The position numbers and the translations under genes were made by a program. Positions 17,335 through 27,572 of a DNA stretch of 64,000 nt are shown here, in pieces. The notes beneath the pieces were generated by a model. That model had not been told where the DNA came from, searched no databases, and saw only the letters and a program-made list of their open reading frames with translations. Every line of letters starts with the position of its first letter. Position 1 is the stretch's first letter. Source of the DNA: Salinispora cortesiana (lineage in GTDB: Bacteria > Actinomycetota > Actinomycetes > Mycobacteriales > Micromonosporaceae); the NCBI RefSeq assembly GCF_000484695.1, contig NZ_AXVR01000005.1, forward strand, positions 1-64,000, written 5' to 3'.

Positions 17335-18686
17335 CGGGTCGCCGCCGCTACCAGCCGCTGGGCTGCTCGGGGCTGGCCGGCCCAGTGGGTGTGTAGGTAC
17401 GAGGCGTGGATCCGACCGGCGACGAAGCCGTGCGCGACGCCGTCCCACCGCCACGCCGGCAGCTCACCGTGACCGGGGTCGGTGCCGGTGCGGTGAAACT
17501 CGTGCCCCCGGACCCGGTCACCGGCGGCGTGCGCCACCGAATCGGCGGCAGCGACGGCCGTCCGGTAACCAAGGGTGAGCCGTCCGGTCATTCGGGCGGT
17601 CAGGTCAAGTCGGCCGCACATCGGCACCCCGTCCAGTTCACGTCCCAGGTAGAGCAGGCCCGCGCACTCGGCCACCACCGGCCCGTCGAAGGCGGCCAGA
17701 TCGGCGCGCAGCCCGGTGTTGGCGGCGAGCGCCTCCACGTGCACCTCGGGGAAGCCTCCGCCGACAACCACCGCCCGGGTGCCCGACGGCAGCGCCGCAT
17801 CGCGGAGCGGGTCGAAGGAGACGACGGTCCCACCGGCGGCGGTGAGCAGCTCGGTCGTCTCGGCGTAACCGAAGGTGAAGGCCGGGCCACCGGCGACGGC
17901 GACCACCGGACGGTCGGACCCGGCCGGGCCGCCGACGGCGGCGACGGGGTCCCAGGCCGACGCGGTCAGTGGCGGCGCGCTCCGGGCCAGCTCCAACACC
18001 GCATCGAGGTCCACGGTGGCTCCCACCAGGTCGGCCAACGCGTCCACCACGGCGATCGACTCGGCGGCCCGCTCCGCGACCGGCACCAGGCCGAGGTGGC
18101 GGGCGGGGGCGGCGACCTCGGCGTCCCGGGTGACCGCGCCCAGCACCGGTACGCCGACCTCGGCCAGGGCCGCGCGCAGCAACGACTCGTGCCGGGGCGA
18201 GCCGACCCGGTTGAGAACCACCCCACCGATTCGCACCGCCGGGTCGAAGGCGCTCATTCCGAGGGCCAGGGCGGCGGCGCTGCGCCCCTGGGCGGTGGTA
18301 TCGAGCACCAGCAACACGGGCGCGGCGACGAGCCGGGCGACGTGGGCGGTGGAGGCATACCCGCGGTGGCCGACCGCACCGTCGTGCAGCCCCATCACCC
18401 CCTCGATCACCGCGATGTCGGCGGGGCGGGGCACGGCCGCGCCGTGCCGCAGCAGACCGGCGATCCGCGCCTCCCCCACCAGCCACGGGTCGAGGTTGCG
18501 GCCGGGCCGGCCGGCGGCGAGCGCGTGGTAGCCGGCGTCGATGTAGTCCGGGCCGACCTTGTGTGGACTGACCGTGTGGCCCCGACGGCGCAGTGCGGCG
18601 AGCAGCCCGGTGGCGATTGTGGTCTTGCCGTGGCCGCTGGCCGGTGCGGCGACCACGACCCGTGGCAGTGACCAGGGGACGCTCAC
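17331..18686 (-). CDS. cobB: Cobyrinic (or hydrogenobyrinic) acid a,c-diamide synthase
   Basis: The 451-residue CobB/CbiA amidates the a and c side chains using glutamine and ATP. The N-terminal dethiobiotin-synthetase-like domain begins VVVAAPASGHGKTTIATGLLAAL (P-loop) and continues with KVGPDYIDAGYH and IEGVMGLHDG. The C-terminal triad-type glutaminase domain has VVAECAGLLYLGREL with the nucleophilic Cys, and a His-rich end (ASYLHTHW). GTG 18686 overlaps the cobO stop. The enzyme accepts the product of the methyltransferases encoded downstream and hands on to CobO. Confidence 0.93.
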   Translation of the reverse strand: MSVPWSLPRVVVAAPASGHGKTTIATGLLAALRRRGHTVSPHKVGPDYIDAGYHALAAGRPGRNLDPWLVGEARIAGLLRHGAAVPRPADIAVIEGVMGLHDGAVGHRGYASTAHVARLVAAPVLLVLDTTAQGRSAAALALGMSAFDPAVRIGGVVLNRVGSPRHESLLRAALAEVGVPVLGAVTRDAEVAAPARHLGLVPVAERAAESIAVVDALADLVGATVDLDAVLELARSAPPLTASAWDPVAAVGGPAGSDRPVVAVAGGPAFTFGYAETTELLTAAGGTVVSFDPLRDAALPSGTRAVVVGGGFPEVHVEALAANTGLRADLAAFDGPVVAECAGLLYLGRELDGVPMCGRLDLTARMTGRLTLGYRTAVAAADSVAHAAGDRVRGHEFHRTGTDPGHGELPAWRWDGVAHGFVAGRIHASYLHTHWAGQPRAAQRLVAAATR

Positions 18687-19294
18687 CACTCGATGCCCTT
18701 CTGGCCCTTCTGGCCGGCGTCCATCGGATGCTTCACCTTGGTCAGTTCGGCAACCAGGTCGGCGGCGGCCACCAGGCGCGGGTCGGCGTCCCGGCCGGTG
18801 ATGACGACGTGTTGAAAACCGGGTCGGGTGGTGAGGGTGTCGACCACCTCGGCGACGTCCACCCAGCCCCACTTCATCGGGTAGGTGAACTCGTCAAGCA
18901 CATAGAGGCCGTACCGCTGGGCAGCCAGGTCGCGTTGGATCTGCCGCCACCCCTCACGGGCGTCGGCGGCGTGGTCGGCCGCGCCGTCGCGCTGGATCCA
19001 GGACCAGCCCTCACCCATCTTGTGCCAGCTCACCGGGGCGCCCTGACCGGTCTGCTCGTGTACTTCGCCGAGGGCGCGGAACGCGCTCTCCTCGCCCACC
19101 CGCCACTTGGCGCTCTTGACGAACTGGAACACCCCGATCGGCAGTCCCGCGGTCCAGGCCCGCAGCGCGAGACCGAAGGCGGCGGTGGACTTTCCCTTCA
19201 TCGATCCGGTGTGGACGATCAGCAACGGGCGGTTCCGCCGCTGCCGGGTCGTGAGCCCGTCGGCCGGCACGTGCGTCGGTTTACCCTGCGGCAT
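18683..19294 (-). CDS. cobO: Corrinoid adenosyltransferase CobO/CobA type
   Basis: A 203-residue ATP:cob(I)alamin adenosyltransferase that attaches the upper 5'-deoxyadenosyl ligand. The P-loop is IVHTGSMKGKSTAAFGLALR, followed by VFQFVKSAKWRVGEE, WSWIQRD and the switch region LYVLDEFTYPMKWGWVDVAEV, all as in CobO. ATG 19294 shares one base with the preceding stop (TGATG) and its stop overlaps cobB. The length is normal. Confidence 0.94.
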   Translation of the reverse strand: MPQGKPTHVPADGLTTRQRRNRPLLIVHTGSMKGKSTAAFGLALRAWTAGLPIGVFQFVKSAKWRVGEESAFRALGEVHEQTGQGAPVSWHKMGEGWSWIQRDGAADHAADAREGWRQIQRDLAAQRYGLYVLDEFTYPMKWGWVDVAEVVDTLTTRPGFQHVVITGRDADPRLVAAADLVAELTKVKHPMDAGQKGQKGIEW

Positions 19295-21513
19295 CAGAGC
19301 ACGCTCCGCTCCGCGGCGAAGCCGGCGGTCGCCAACGCCGCCAACGGGGCGGTTGTCACGGTGGGCAGGGGATGGTGGGCGGCGGCCAGCTGGGTGGCCA
19401 GGCGGCGGGCCAGGTCGAGGCGGACGGGGCCGGACTCGCAGTCCACGACGACACAGGGGGTGCCGGTCGCGCGCAGCACCGCCGCCGCCCGCGCCGCGCG
19501 GGGCAACGGGTCCGCCCCGGCGGTGGCCCTACCGTCGGTCAGGACCAGGGTCAACGGTCGCCGGCGGGGGTCTCGTAGGCGCTCCACCCGCAACAGCTCA
19601 GCGGCGGCGAGCAGGCCCTCCGCGAGCGGGGTACGCCCACCGGTGGGTAGCTCGGCCAGCCGGGTGGAGGCAGCGAGCACCGAGGCGGTAGCGGGCAGCA
19701 GGACCTGCGCGCCAGCACCGCGGAAGGCGACCACCGCCACCTTGTCGCGGCGCTGGTAGGCGTCGGTGAGCAGCGCGAGCACCGCGCCCTTGACGGCACT
19801 CATCCGCTGCCGGGCACCCATCGAACCGCTGGCGTCCACCACGAAGAGCACCAGGTTGCCCGCTCGCCCCTCCCGAACGGCCTCCCGTACGTCAGCCGGG
19901 CGAATCCGCAGCGGTCCACCGGCCCGTCCCCGGGTGACCTGGTGTCCGACGGCGGCGCGGATCGTCGCCGGCAGGTGCAGCGCGCCGAGACGCCCGGCCG
20001 GTACCCGGGCGCCGGTGGTGCGGCCCCGCCCGGTCCGCGCCAGCGACCGCCGGCCCGGCACCCCCTCACCGCGGCCCGGCGCGGTGAACAACCGCGCCCG
20101 GAGCCCGAGCTGCGGTGCGGCCACCGGGTGCGGGACCCCACTCGAATCCGCATCCCGGCTCGGGTGCGTGGACTGGGGCGCATCGTCTTCGGCGACCGCG
20201 GGCCGGTCCGGACCGGACGGGTCCGCCATCGGGTCGGCGCCGCCACCGGGGTGGATGTCTGCCGCGGCGCCGACGTCCGGCTCGGGCCCGGTGTCGCCAG
20301 CCGGGCCGCCCGCACCACTGGGACCGGTGCCCCCGCCGGGGCCGCCGTCGGGTGTGGTGCCGCCCCCCGGATCACCGTCGGGTCCGGCATCATCGCCCGG
20401 ACCACGGTCGGTGCCGCTGTCGTCCGGGTCGTCGGGATGCTCCTCCTGCGCCCGGTTCAGCGCCTCATCGAGGCGCTGTTCGTCCAGTCCCGGAGGGTCG
20501 AACGGGTCCCGGCGGCGACGGTGTGGCAGGGCGAGTCGGGCGGCCACCCGAACGTCTTCCGCGCTCACCCGGTCCCGGCGCTGCCAGGCGGCGTGCGCCA
20601 CGGCGGTCCGGGCGGTGACGATGTCGGCCCGCATCCCGTCCACATCGAAGGCTGCGCAGACCTCGGCGATCTGCCGCAGGGCGGCGTCGGTCAGCACCAC
20701 CCGGTCCAGCCGGGCGCGGGCGTCGGCCACCCGCCCGGCAACCGCCGCGTCCTCCCCCGCCCAGCGGGCGGCGAAGCCAGCCGGGTCCGCGTCGGCGTCG
20801 AGCCGACGACGCACCACCTCCACCCGTACGGCCGGGTCGCGGCTGGCCGTCACCTCCACGGTCAGCCCAAACCGGTCGAGGAACTGTGGACGTAGCTCCC
20901 CCTCCTCCGGGTTCATCGTGCCGACCAGCAGAAACCGGGCTGCGTGGCGGACCGACACGCCCTCCCGCTCGACGTGGCAGCGCCCCATCGCGGCGGCATC
21001 CAACAGCAGGTCAACCAGATGGTCGTGGAGCAGGTTCACCTCGTCGACATAGAGCACCCCCCGGTGGGCAGCGGCGAGCAGGCCGGGCTCGTAGGCGCGG
21101 ATCCCGTCGGCGAGCACCCGCTCCAGGTCGAGCGAGCCGACCACCCGGTCCTCGGCGGCGCCGACCGGCAGCTCGACCAACGCGGCCGGGCGACGTTCGG
21201 TCGCCGGCACCCCCGGGTGGGGACCGTCCGGGCAGCCGGGGTCGGGCGTCTGCGGATCACAGGCGAACCGGCAGCCGGCGACCCGGACCACCGGTGGCAG
21301 CAGAGCGGCGAGGGCGCGCACCGCGGTGGACTTGGCGGTGCCCTTCTCGCCGCGCACCAGCACCCCGCCGATCGCCGGGTTGACCGCGTTCAGCAGCAGC
21401 GCCAGACGCATGTCGGCCATACCGAGCACGGCCGAGAACGGGTAGTTCGCCCCGGGCGCCTCCGGTCGCGGCGGCCGTGGAACCCGCATGCCCGGTTCAC
21501 TCGTCGTGCTCAT
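19294..21513 (-). CDS. Fused ChlI/ChlD-type chelatase ATPase subunit (partner of CobN)
   Basis: A 739-residue AAA+ protein combining both small chelatase subunits. Residues 25-350 are the ChlI/BchI-like motor: Walker [11 protein letters not shown], Walker [11 protein letters not shown], and sensor region [23 protein letters not shown] long Gly/Asp/Pro-rich acidic linker (about 355-470) follows, as in BchD. The C-terminal von Willebrand A domain has [16 protein letters not shown] with the metal-ion-dependent adhesion site DxSxS. Together with CobN it should form an ATP-driven metal chelatase. ATG 21513 overlaps the cobN stop as ATGA. Confidence 0.9.
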   Translation of the reverse strand: MSTTSEPGMRVPRPPRPEAPGANYPFSAVLGMADMRLALLLNAVNPAIGGVLVRGEKGTAKSTAVRALAALLPPVVRVAGCRFACDPQTPDPGCPDGPHPGVPATERRPAALVELPVGAAEDRVVGSLDLERVLADGIRAYEPGLLAAAHRGVLYVDEVNLLHDHLVDLLLDAAAMGRCHVEREGVSVRHAARFLLVGTMNPEEGELRPQFLDRFGLTVEVTASRDPAVRVEVVRRRLDADADPAGFAARWAGEDAAVAGRVADARARLDRVVLTDAALRQIAEVCAAFDVDGMRADIVTARTAVAHAAWQRRDRVSAEDVRVAARLALPHRRRRDPFDPPGLDEQRLDEALNRAQEEHPDDPDDSGTDRGPGDDAGPDGDPGGGTTPDGGPGGGTGPSGAGGPAGDTGPEPDVGAAADIHPGGGADPMADPSGPDRPAVAEDDAPQSTHPSRDADSSGVPHPVAAPQLGLRARLFTAPGRGEGVPGRRSLARTGRGRTTGARVPAGRLGALHLPATIRAAVGHQVTRGRAGGPLRIRPADVREAVREGRAGNLVLFVVDASGSMGARQRMSAVKGAVLALLTDAYQRRDKVAVVAFRGAGAQVLLPATASVLAASTRLAELPTGGRTPLAEGLLAAAELLRVERLRDPRRRPLTLVLTDGRATAGADPLPRAARAAAVLRATGTPCVVVDCESGPVRLDLARRLATQLAAAHHPLPTVTTAPLAALATAGFAAERSVL

Positions 21514-24500
21514 CCGCGGTCCTCCAGATCACCCTCACTGGCCAGATACGTCTCCCGGAGCCGATCCAGGGTGCTCGGCTCCGGCTTCGCCCATAGCCCC
21601 CGGTCGGCGGCCTCGAGCAGCCGTTCGGTCATACCGCGCAGCGCCCACGGGTTGGACCGCTCCAGGAACTCCCGGGTCTCTTCGTCAAACAGGTACGCCT
21701 CAGCGAGCCGCTCGTACATCCAGTCATCGACCACACCCGCCGTGGCGTCGTAGCCGAACAGGTAGTCGACGGTGGCCGCCAGCTCGAAAGCGCCCTTGTA
21801 GCCGTGCCGACGCATCGCCGCGACCCACCTCGGGTTGACCACCCGGGCCCGGAAGATCCGGCGGGTCTCCTCACTGAGGGTGCGGGTCCGCACGTCGTGC
21901 GGCATCGCCGAGTCGCCGACGTACGCGGCCGGTGCGGCGCCGGTGAGGTGCCGGACCATCGCCACCATTCCGCCGTGGTACTGGAAGTAGTCGTCGGAGT
22001 CGACGATGTCGTGCTCCCGGGTGTCCTGGTTCTTCACCGCCACCGCGATCCGCGCGAAGGCACGTTCCATGTCGGTGCGGGCCTCCCGGCCGTCCAGCCC
22101 CCGCCCGTACGCGTAGCCACCCCACACCGCGTACACCTCGGCCAAGTCGGCGTCACTGCGCCAGTTCCGGGCATCGATCAGCGGAAGCAGTCCGGCCCCG
22201 TACGCGCCCGGCTTCGACCCGAAGATCCGCGCGGTGGCCCGGCGCTCGTCGCCGTGCCCGGCGAGGTCCTCGGCCACGTGCGCCCGGAGGTAGTTGTCCG
22301 CGGCCGACTCGTCCAGCGCGGCCACCTGTCGTACCGCGTCGTCCACGAGCGCCACCACGTGCGGAAAAGCGTCCCGGAAGAAGCCGGAGATACGGACGGT
22401 CACATCGATGCGGGGGCGACCCAACTCGGTCAGGGGCACCACCTCGACCCCGGTCACCCGCCGGGACCGGTCGTCCCAGGTGGGCCGACAGCCGAGTAGC
22501 GCGAGCACCTCGGCGATGTCGTCGCCCTGCGTCCGCATGGCGCTGGTGCCCCACACGGTGAGCCCGACCGAGCGCGGGTACGCCCCGGTGTCGGCGAGGT
22601 GCCGGCTCAGCAGCGAGTCGGCTAGGGCCACGCCGACCTCCCAGGCGTTGCGGCTCGGGATCGCCTTCGGGTCAACCGAGTAGAAGTTGCGGCCGGTGGG
22701 CAGCACGTTGACCAGGCCCCGGGTGGGTGAGCCGGACGGCCCCGGGGGCACGAACCGCCCGTTGAGGGCGGCGAGGGTGTGCGCCAGCTCGTCGGTGGTG
22801 CGCTCCAGCCGCGGCACCAGTTCGGTGGCGGCGAAGCGCAGTACCGCGGCGACCTCCGGAATCGCCCGGCCGGTGACCTCGACGACGGCCTCCTCCACCC
22901 GGTCGGAGGGCCAGCCGAGCGTCTCCATCCCGAGGGCGAGGCGCCGGGCCAGACCCTCGATCAGGTCGACGGCGTCGGCGGCGGTGCCGGCCGGGCCATC
23001 GGCCACCTCGGTCAACGCGGCCGGTACCCGCACCCGGTCCCCGGGCGCGGCAAGCAGCGCGGACTCGTCCAGGCCGTAGCTTGCGGCGAGGGCCTGCCGC
23101 AGCCCGGGCAGGGCCCGGGTCCCGCCCCACACCTGTGGGGCACGCAGCACGGCCAGCACCAGGTTGACCCGAGCCTCGCCGACGGGTGCTTCGGCCAGCA
23201 CGTGCAGGCCGTCGCGGATCTGCACGTCCTTGACCTCGCAGAGGTAACCGTCGAGGTGCAGCACGAAGTCGTCGAAGTCGTCGGCGGCCGGCATCTCCGA
23301 CTGGTGCAGGTCGTGGTGCAGCTCCGCGGTGCGTACCAGCTCCCAGATCTGTCCCCGTACGACGGGCACCTTCGCCGGGTCGAGCGCCTGCACGGTCGCG
23401 TACTCGTCGAGTAGCTGCTCCAGCTTCGCCAGGTCCCCGTAGGTCTCGGCGCGGGCCATCGGCGGCACCAGGTGGTCGACGACGACCGCGTGCGCGCGGC
23501 GCTTGGCCTGCGTCCCCTCCCCGGGGTCGTTGACGATGAACGGGTACACCAGCGGCAGGTCACCGAGGACCGCGTCCGGTGCGCAGTCGGCGGCCAGTCC
23601 GAGGCCCTTGCCCGGCAGCCACTCCAGGGTGCCGTGCTTGCCCAGGTGCACCACGGCGTCCGCGCCGAAGCCCCCCGCCGTGGCGGGGGCGGCCAGCCAC
23701 CGGTACACGGCCAGGTAGTGGTGACTCGGGGGCAGGTCCGGGTCGTGGTAGATGGCGATCGGGTTCTCCCCGAAGCCGCGGGGCGGCTGAATCAGCAGGA
23801 CCACGTTGCCGAACCGCAGGCCGGCCAGGACGAGGTCGCCGCCGTCGGTGTACAGCTCGCCCGGCGGCTCCCCCCAGTGGCTGACCATGGCGGCGCGCAG
23901 CGGCGCCGGCACCTCGTCGAACCACCGCCGGTACGTCTCCCGCGGCACCCGTGCGCTGGCGGCGGCGAGCTGCTCGGGGGTGAGCCACTCGACATCGTGG
24001 CCGCCGGCGGCGATGAGGGCGTGGATGAGGGCGTCCCCGTCGTCCGGGACGGGTGCCGCGCCGAGGTCGTAGCCGGCGGCGGCCAGCGCGGCGAGCAGCC
24101 GCACCGCGCTGGCCGGAGTGTCCAGGCCGACGGCGTTGCCGACCCGGGAGTGCTTTGTCGGGTACGAGCTGAGCACCACCGCCACCCGCTTGCCGGCGTT
24201 CGGCAGGTGCCGCAGCCGGGCGTGCCGGACGGCGATTCCGGCCACCCGGGCGGCGCGCTCCGGCTCCGGCGCGTAGACCGACAGCCCGTCGGCGTCGATC
24301 TGCTTGAAGGAGAACGGCACGGTGACGATCCGCCCGTCAAACTCGGGGATCGCCACCTGCATCGCCGCGTCCAACGGGGACAGCCCGGCGTCGCTGTCGG
24401 CCCACTGCTCCCGCGTGCTGGTGAGGCAGAGCGCCTGGATGACCGGCAGGTCGAGGGCGGCGAGCGCACCCACGTCCCAGGCGTCCTCGTCGCCACCGCC

Positions 24501-25178
24501 GGCCGCGTCGGCGGCCACGGTGCCCCCGGCGGCGAGCACGGTGACCAGCAGCGCGTCGCAGCGGGCGAAGAGTTCCAGTGGACCCGCGCCAGCGGTCAGC
24601 CCGCGCAACGAGCCGCAGAAGATCGGCACCGCGTTGCCCCCCGCGGCCTCCACGGCGTCGGCGAGCGTGTCCACAAAGGCGGTGTTGCCGGCGAGCGCGT
24701 GTGCCCGATAGAAGACGATCCCGACGGTGGGTCGGTCCGGATCGGTCGACCGTTCACCGTGCATCCCGTACGCCGGAGTCGGTGCGGGGGGCGCGAACCC
24801 CTCGCCGGTGAGCAGCACCGTGTCGGAGAGGAACCGGGCCAGCTGCGCCAGGTTCTCCGGGCCCCCCTCGACCAGGTAGGACAGGGCTTGGGTGGTGACA
24901 CCGGAGGGCACGGTGGAGGCGGCGGTCAGCTCGGCGTCGGGGACGCTCTCCCCGCCCAACACCACCGTCGGCACGTCCGAGCGGAGGACCGCGGCCAGTC
25001 CGTCCGGCCAGGCGGCCCGGCCACCGAGCAGACGTACGACGGCCAGGTCCACGCCGTCGAGCAGTTCCGGGACGCCCTCAATGGCCACCCGGGTCGGGTT
25101 GGCCAGGCGATAGTCGGCCCCGCTGGCCCGCGCGGCGAGCAGGTCGGTGTCGGCGGTGGAGAGCAGCAGAATGCGCAC
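21510..25178 (-). CDS. cobN: Cobaltochelatase large subunit CobN
   Basis: The 1222-residue catalytic subunit of the ATP-dependent cobalt chelatase, relative of ChlH/BchH. Recognisable blocks include [52 protein letters not shown] (metal/porphyrin binding region), [22 protein letters not shown] and [18 protein letters not shown] at the end. It is the first large gene of the cobalamin operon. GTG 25178 has GGAG seven bases upstream. It lies about 250 bases downstream of a cobalamin riboswitch, with a possible small ORF between. It inserts cobalt into hydrogenobyrinate a,c-diamide in the late-insertion route, which conflicts with the CbiX/CbiG/CbiD set downstream. Confidence 0.95.
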   Translation of the reverse strand: MRILLLSTADTDLLAARASGADYRLANPTRVAIEGVPELLDGVDLAVVRLLGGRAAWPDGLAAVLRSDVPTVVLGGESVPDAELTAASTVPSGVTTQALSYLVEGGPENLAQLARFLSDTVLLTGEGFAPPAPTPAYGMHGERSTDPDRPTVGIVFYRAHALAGNTAFVDTLADAVEAAGGNAVPIFCGSLRGLTAGAGPLELFARCDALLVTVLAAGGTVAADAAGGGDEDAWDVGALAALDLPVIQALCLTSTREQWADSDAGLSPLDAAMQVAIPEFDGRIVTVPFSFKQIDADGLSVYAPEPERAARVAGIAVRHARLRHLPNAGKRVAVVLSSYPTKHSRVGNAVGLDTPASAVRLLAALAAAGYDLGAAPVPDDGDALIHALIAAGGHDVEWLTPEQLAAASARVPRETYRRWFDEVPAPLRAAMVSHWGEPPGELYTDGGDLVLAGLRFGNVVLLIQPPRGFGENPIAIYHDPDLPPSHHYLAVYRWLAAPATAGGFGADAVVHLGKHGTLEWLPGKGLGLAADCAPDAVLGDLPLVYPFIVNDPGEGTQAKRRAHAVVVDHLVPPMARAETYGDLAKLEQLLDEYATVQALDPAKVPVVRGQIWELVRTAELHHDLHQSEMPAADDFDDFVLHLDGYLCEVKDVQIRDGLHVLAEAPVGEARVNLVLAVLRAPQVWGGTRALPGLRQALAASYGLDESALLAAPGDRVRVPAALTEVADGPAGTAADAVDLIEGLARRLALGMETLGWPSDRVEEAVVEVTGRAIPEVAAVLRFAATELVPRLERTTDELAHTLAALNGRFVPPGPSGSPTRGLVNVLPTGRNFYSVDPKAIPSRNAWEVGVALADSLLSRHLADTGAYPRSVGLTVWGTSAMRTQGDDIAEVLALLGCRPTWDDRSRRVTGVEVVPLTELGRPRIDVTVRISGFFRDAFPHVVALVDDAVRQVAALDESAADNYLRAHVAEDLAGHGDERRATARIFGSKPGAYGAGLLPLIDARNWRSDADLAEVYAVWGGYAYGRGLDGREARTDMERAFARIAVAVKNQDTREHDIVDSDDYFQYHGGMVAMVRHLTGAAPAAYVGDSAMPHDVRTRTLSEETRRIFRARVVNPRWVAAMRRHGYKGAFELAATVDYLFGYDATAGVVDDWMYERLAEAYLFDEETREFLERSNPWALRGMTERLLEAADRGLWAKPEPSTLDRLRETYLASEGDLEDRG

Positions 25179-25264
25179 GGCAAACTCCGGAGAGTGACGC
25201 CCGCGCCGGGGTGCGGGCGATCAGCGAAACGGGAGACGATTCAGCCTCGCGGGCACCGCCTCAG

Positions 25265-25282
25265 GCCGCCCGACCGGGCGGC
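25265..25282 (-). promoter_or_regulatory. Perfect GC hairpin between the small ORF and cobN
   Basis: GCCGCCC and GGGCGGC pair perfectly around a four-base loop, 82 bases before the cobN start. It is too close to cobN and lacks a T-run, so it is not an obvious terminator. It could be an attenuating or processing hairpin of the riboswitch-controlled leader. Confidence 0.4.
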
Positions 25283-25308
25283 TGACCGGGGCGCGCGTCA
25301 GGCAGCGA

Positions 25309-25392
25309 TCAACCGCGCGGCTCGGTCGCGGGCATACCGCCATCCGCCGGTTTGATACGACAAATGTCGATGAATGAGGTGCTACGCGTCAT
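25309..25392 (-). CDS. Possible 27-residue small protein or leader peptide
   Basis: An ATG at 25392 is preceded by GAGGAGGA at four bases, one of the best ribosome sites in the window, and opens a 27-codon frame beginning MTRSTSFIDICRIKPADG. It starts about 40 bases after the 3' edge of the cobalamin riboswitch and ends 130 bases before cobN. The riboswitch could hide this site: TCCTCC in the riboswitch (opposite 25511-25516) can pair with its GGAGGA. I recognise no family. It may be a regulatory leader peptide or a small protein made with the operon. Translation is not proved. Confidence 0.45.
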   Translation of the reverse strand: MTRSTSFIDICRIKPADGGMPATEPRG

Positions 25393-25431
25393 CGGGTCCT
25401 CCTCGGGTATCCACGCCCTGGGGTGCACCGA

Positions 25432-25605
25432 CGGCCGAAGTATCCTGGCTCCCGGATCAACGCTCACCTCCGGCCTTCCAACCGCGCGACGCACGGTCGT
25501 GGCTCCACAAGGAGGATCACTCCCCGGTGACAGTGGCGGGACCGCGCCGGATTCACACCGGCTTCCTTCACTGCCGTCCGGCCGCGAACTCTGCCACACC
25601 AATAC
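25432..25605 (-). ncRNA. Cobalamin riboswitch upstream of the cob operon
   Basis: On the minus strand the order of conserved elements is as expected for a class-I B12 element. GGTGTGGCAG comes near the 5' end, then GAAGCCGGTGTGAATCCGGC (25546-25565), CGCGGTCCCGCCACTGTCAC with the B12 box GCCACTG (opposite 25531-25537), and a 3' element GGAGCCAGGATACTTCGG (25435-25452). It points towards cobN. Binding of adenosylcobalamin would switch off the operon, probably at translation, because a strong ribosome site follows and no T-run does. The stretch between it and the gene at 25678 shows nothing else. Confidence 0.9.
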
Positions 25606-25677
25606 GTCCCGGTCAACGAGCGACGGGAGACCAGCGGTCAACCAGGCCCCGAGGCCATGCCCGCGGGGCCACAGCGA

Positions 25678-26022
25678 CTACCGAACGCGCCGCTCCGGGT
25701 GGGCCCGGTTCCAGGCGCGCATCCGCTCCGGATAGCCGATTTTGGCCGCTTCGTACAGCGGCAGGGCCAGCCGGCGGGCAAGCTCCGCGGCAACCCGTGG
25801 CGACCTGGTACGGCGGCGGATCCACTCGCCGTCGTGAGCGATCGCCACCACCGTCGTGTCCGTCGCCGTCGTCTCCGGCTCCAGGTAGAACTCGACCCCG
25901 GTCCGGCTGGTGACGAACTGTTCCAGCGCCACCAGGTCCTCGCGGGTGCCCTCCCGGTCGAGCTTCGTCGGCACCCCGTCAGCTCCCCAGGTGCGCGACC
26001 GCTTCCGACTGAACCAGCCCAT
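25678..26022 (-). CDS. Conserved hypothetical protein
   Basis: A 114-residue soluble basic protein starting MGWFSRKR, with no signal peptide or membrane segment and no Cys. A central pattern alternates hydrophobic strands (VEFYLEPETTATDTTVVAIAHDGEWIRR) with a helix (AAELARRLALPLYEAAKIGYPERMRAWN), giving the look of a small alpha/beta fold. I do not recognise a characterised family. ATG 26022 has AAGGAGGAG six bases upstream, so expression is likely. It stands alone upstream of the cobalamin riboswitch on the same strand; no terminator was seen between them. Confidence 0.65.
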   Translation of the reverse strand: MGWFSRKRSRTWGADGVPTKLDREGTREDLVALEQFVTSRTGVEFYLEPETTATDTTVVAIAHDGEWIRRRTRSPRVAAELARRLALPLYEAAKIGYPERMRAWNRAHPERRVR

Positions 26023-26160
26023 GCCGCTCCTCCTTGAGTCTCCAGTGCCGCCGGCCTCCAGTGCAGCACCTTTGGCTGAGCGCCACCTGTACGCCCCCTG
26101 ATGCTGTGCTGGGGGTGCGGTGGATGGGGAGCCATGTCCGCACCGGAGGCACCCGCCGGC

Positions 26161-27392
26161 TCACCGTCCCGGGGGTGGGAGTGAGGCGTGCGTCACCGCG
26201 AGCACGAGCCGGTCCCAGGAGTGGGTCAGACTGCGGCCGGTGAGCTCGGTGAGACGGCGGAGCCGATGGCGCATGGTCTGCGGGTGCAGTCCGACCGCGG
26301 TCGCGGCCTCGATCGCCGACCCGTGGGTGAGGTACGCGTCGAGCCCTTCGAGCAGGTGGGCGTTGGCGGGGGTGAGCACCGGCCCGAGGACCGCGGCGTG
26401 CAGTGCGGCCCGGTCGACGGGGGGGGTGCGCCGTGCAGTACCGCGACGGTGAGCGCGTCGCCGCGGTCGAGCAGGGTCCGGCGGGCGAACGCCGCCGCGG
26501 GTGCGTGCTCGAGCGCGGCTACCGCAGCCCGGTAGTCCTGGGGCAGGGTCGCCGGGGAGGCACCGCTGATCAGGCAGGCCCGCCAACCGCCCGCAGCCAC
26601 GGCCGTCGCAACCGCGGAGTGATCGTGCTCGTCCGGGAGCAGCAGGACACCCGCACCGGCGCGCATCATGCTCAGCAGCGCACCGGTAGTCAGGTCGACC
26701 GGGCCGTGGTCCGCGCCGACGGCTGGAGCCGCAACGAGCGCGGCGACGCGGGCCGGGTGGGCCTCCGGGCTCGTCGGGTCGCCGACGGCGAGGAGGAGGC
26801 CGAAGCTGGCGGGAACGCGGACGTTGAGCTGCTCGGTGCGGTCGGCGAGGGCGCCGGGCGAGGTCTGGCGACCGGCGAGCAGATCGTGCAGGAACTCGTC
26901 GATCAGCTGACTTCGGTCGGTGATCAACTCGGCGGCCTTATGCTGGTAGCCGTTGGCCAGCGCCTCGGACAACTCGTCGAGCGCGGCGACGAGGGCCTGC
27001 ACCAACGCCGCGAGGTCGGCGACGGTCAGCCCGGGCGGGGCATGCTCGGCGACAGCGTCCGTGATGACAGCCGCCGCGACCCGATAGGCGCGCAACACCG
27101 CCAGCAGTGGCCGACCGTCGGTGGCCCGGGTGGCGCCGATGCCCCGAAAGCGGCTGATGTCCCGGGTGGTCAGCCGAGTACCGTCAACCCACATCTCGGT
27201 GAGCCGGGTGACGGCCCACCGGGCGATGGCCGTGACCTCCCGCAGTTGGGTGTCGCTGAGTTCGCGGTAGATCGGGACCTGGTCAACGACCGCGCCGACC
27301 ATCTCGTCCACGAGGGTCGCGCTACGCTCCGTGAGCATCCGATGCACGGTCAGCCGTTCCGCGAGGCCCACCCCGGTCACCGCCCCTCGCAC
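26161..27392 (-). pseudogene. PucR/CdaR-type regulator interrupted by a frameshift in a C8 tract
   Basis: Two frames together make one regulator. From GTG 27392 to about 26427 the protein has an N-terminal helical sensor region and a GGDEF-like middle (FGLLLAVGDPTSPEAHPARV to AAFARRTLLDRGDALTVAVLHG). The C-terminal PucR-type helix-turn-helix (LLEGLDAYLTHGSAIEAATA, then GLHPQTMRHRLRRLTELTG) lies in another frame ending at 26161. The switch falls in a run of eight G on the plus strand (26419-26426). One more or two fewer bases would restore a protein of about 410 residues. As written the product loses its DNA-binding domain. This could be a true mutation, phase variation or a sequencing error. 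It diverges from the FAD dehydrogenase at 27573, its likely target. The exact start is uncertain. Confidence 0.75.
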
Positions 27393-27572
27393 TGCCAGCC
27401 GGCCCGCCCACCCACGAACCGCGTGGGATGACCATACTCATACTCATCCGGCGCGGAAGTGGTGGCGTCACCCCGTTGACTGCGGCACGGTGAGGCAACC
27501 CCCGGCGCCGGCCCGCTCCCGCGATCGGCCCGGAAGCGGGTCAGTGCCCGCCCGCACCGATAGGAGGCATCC

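Noticed and set aside
25265-25282. Intrinsic terminator for the riboswitch
   Set aside because: The hairpin is perfect but lacks a T-run and lies after the small ORF, so it is reported only as a leader hairpin.
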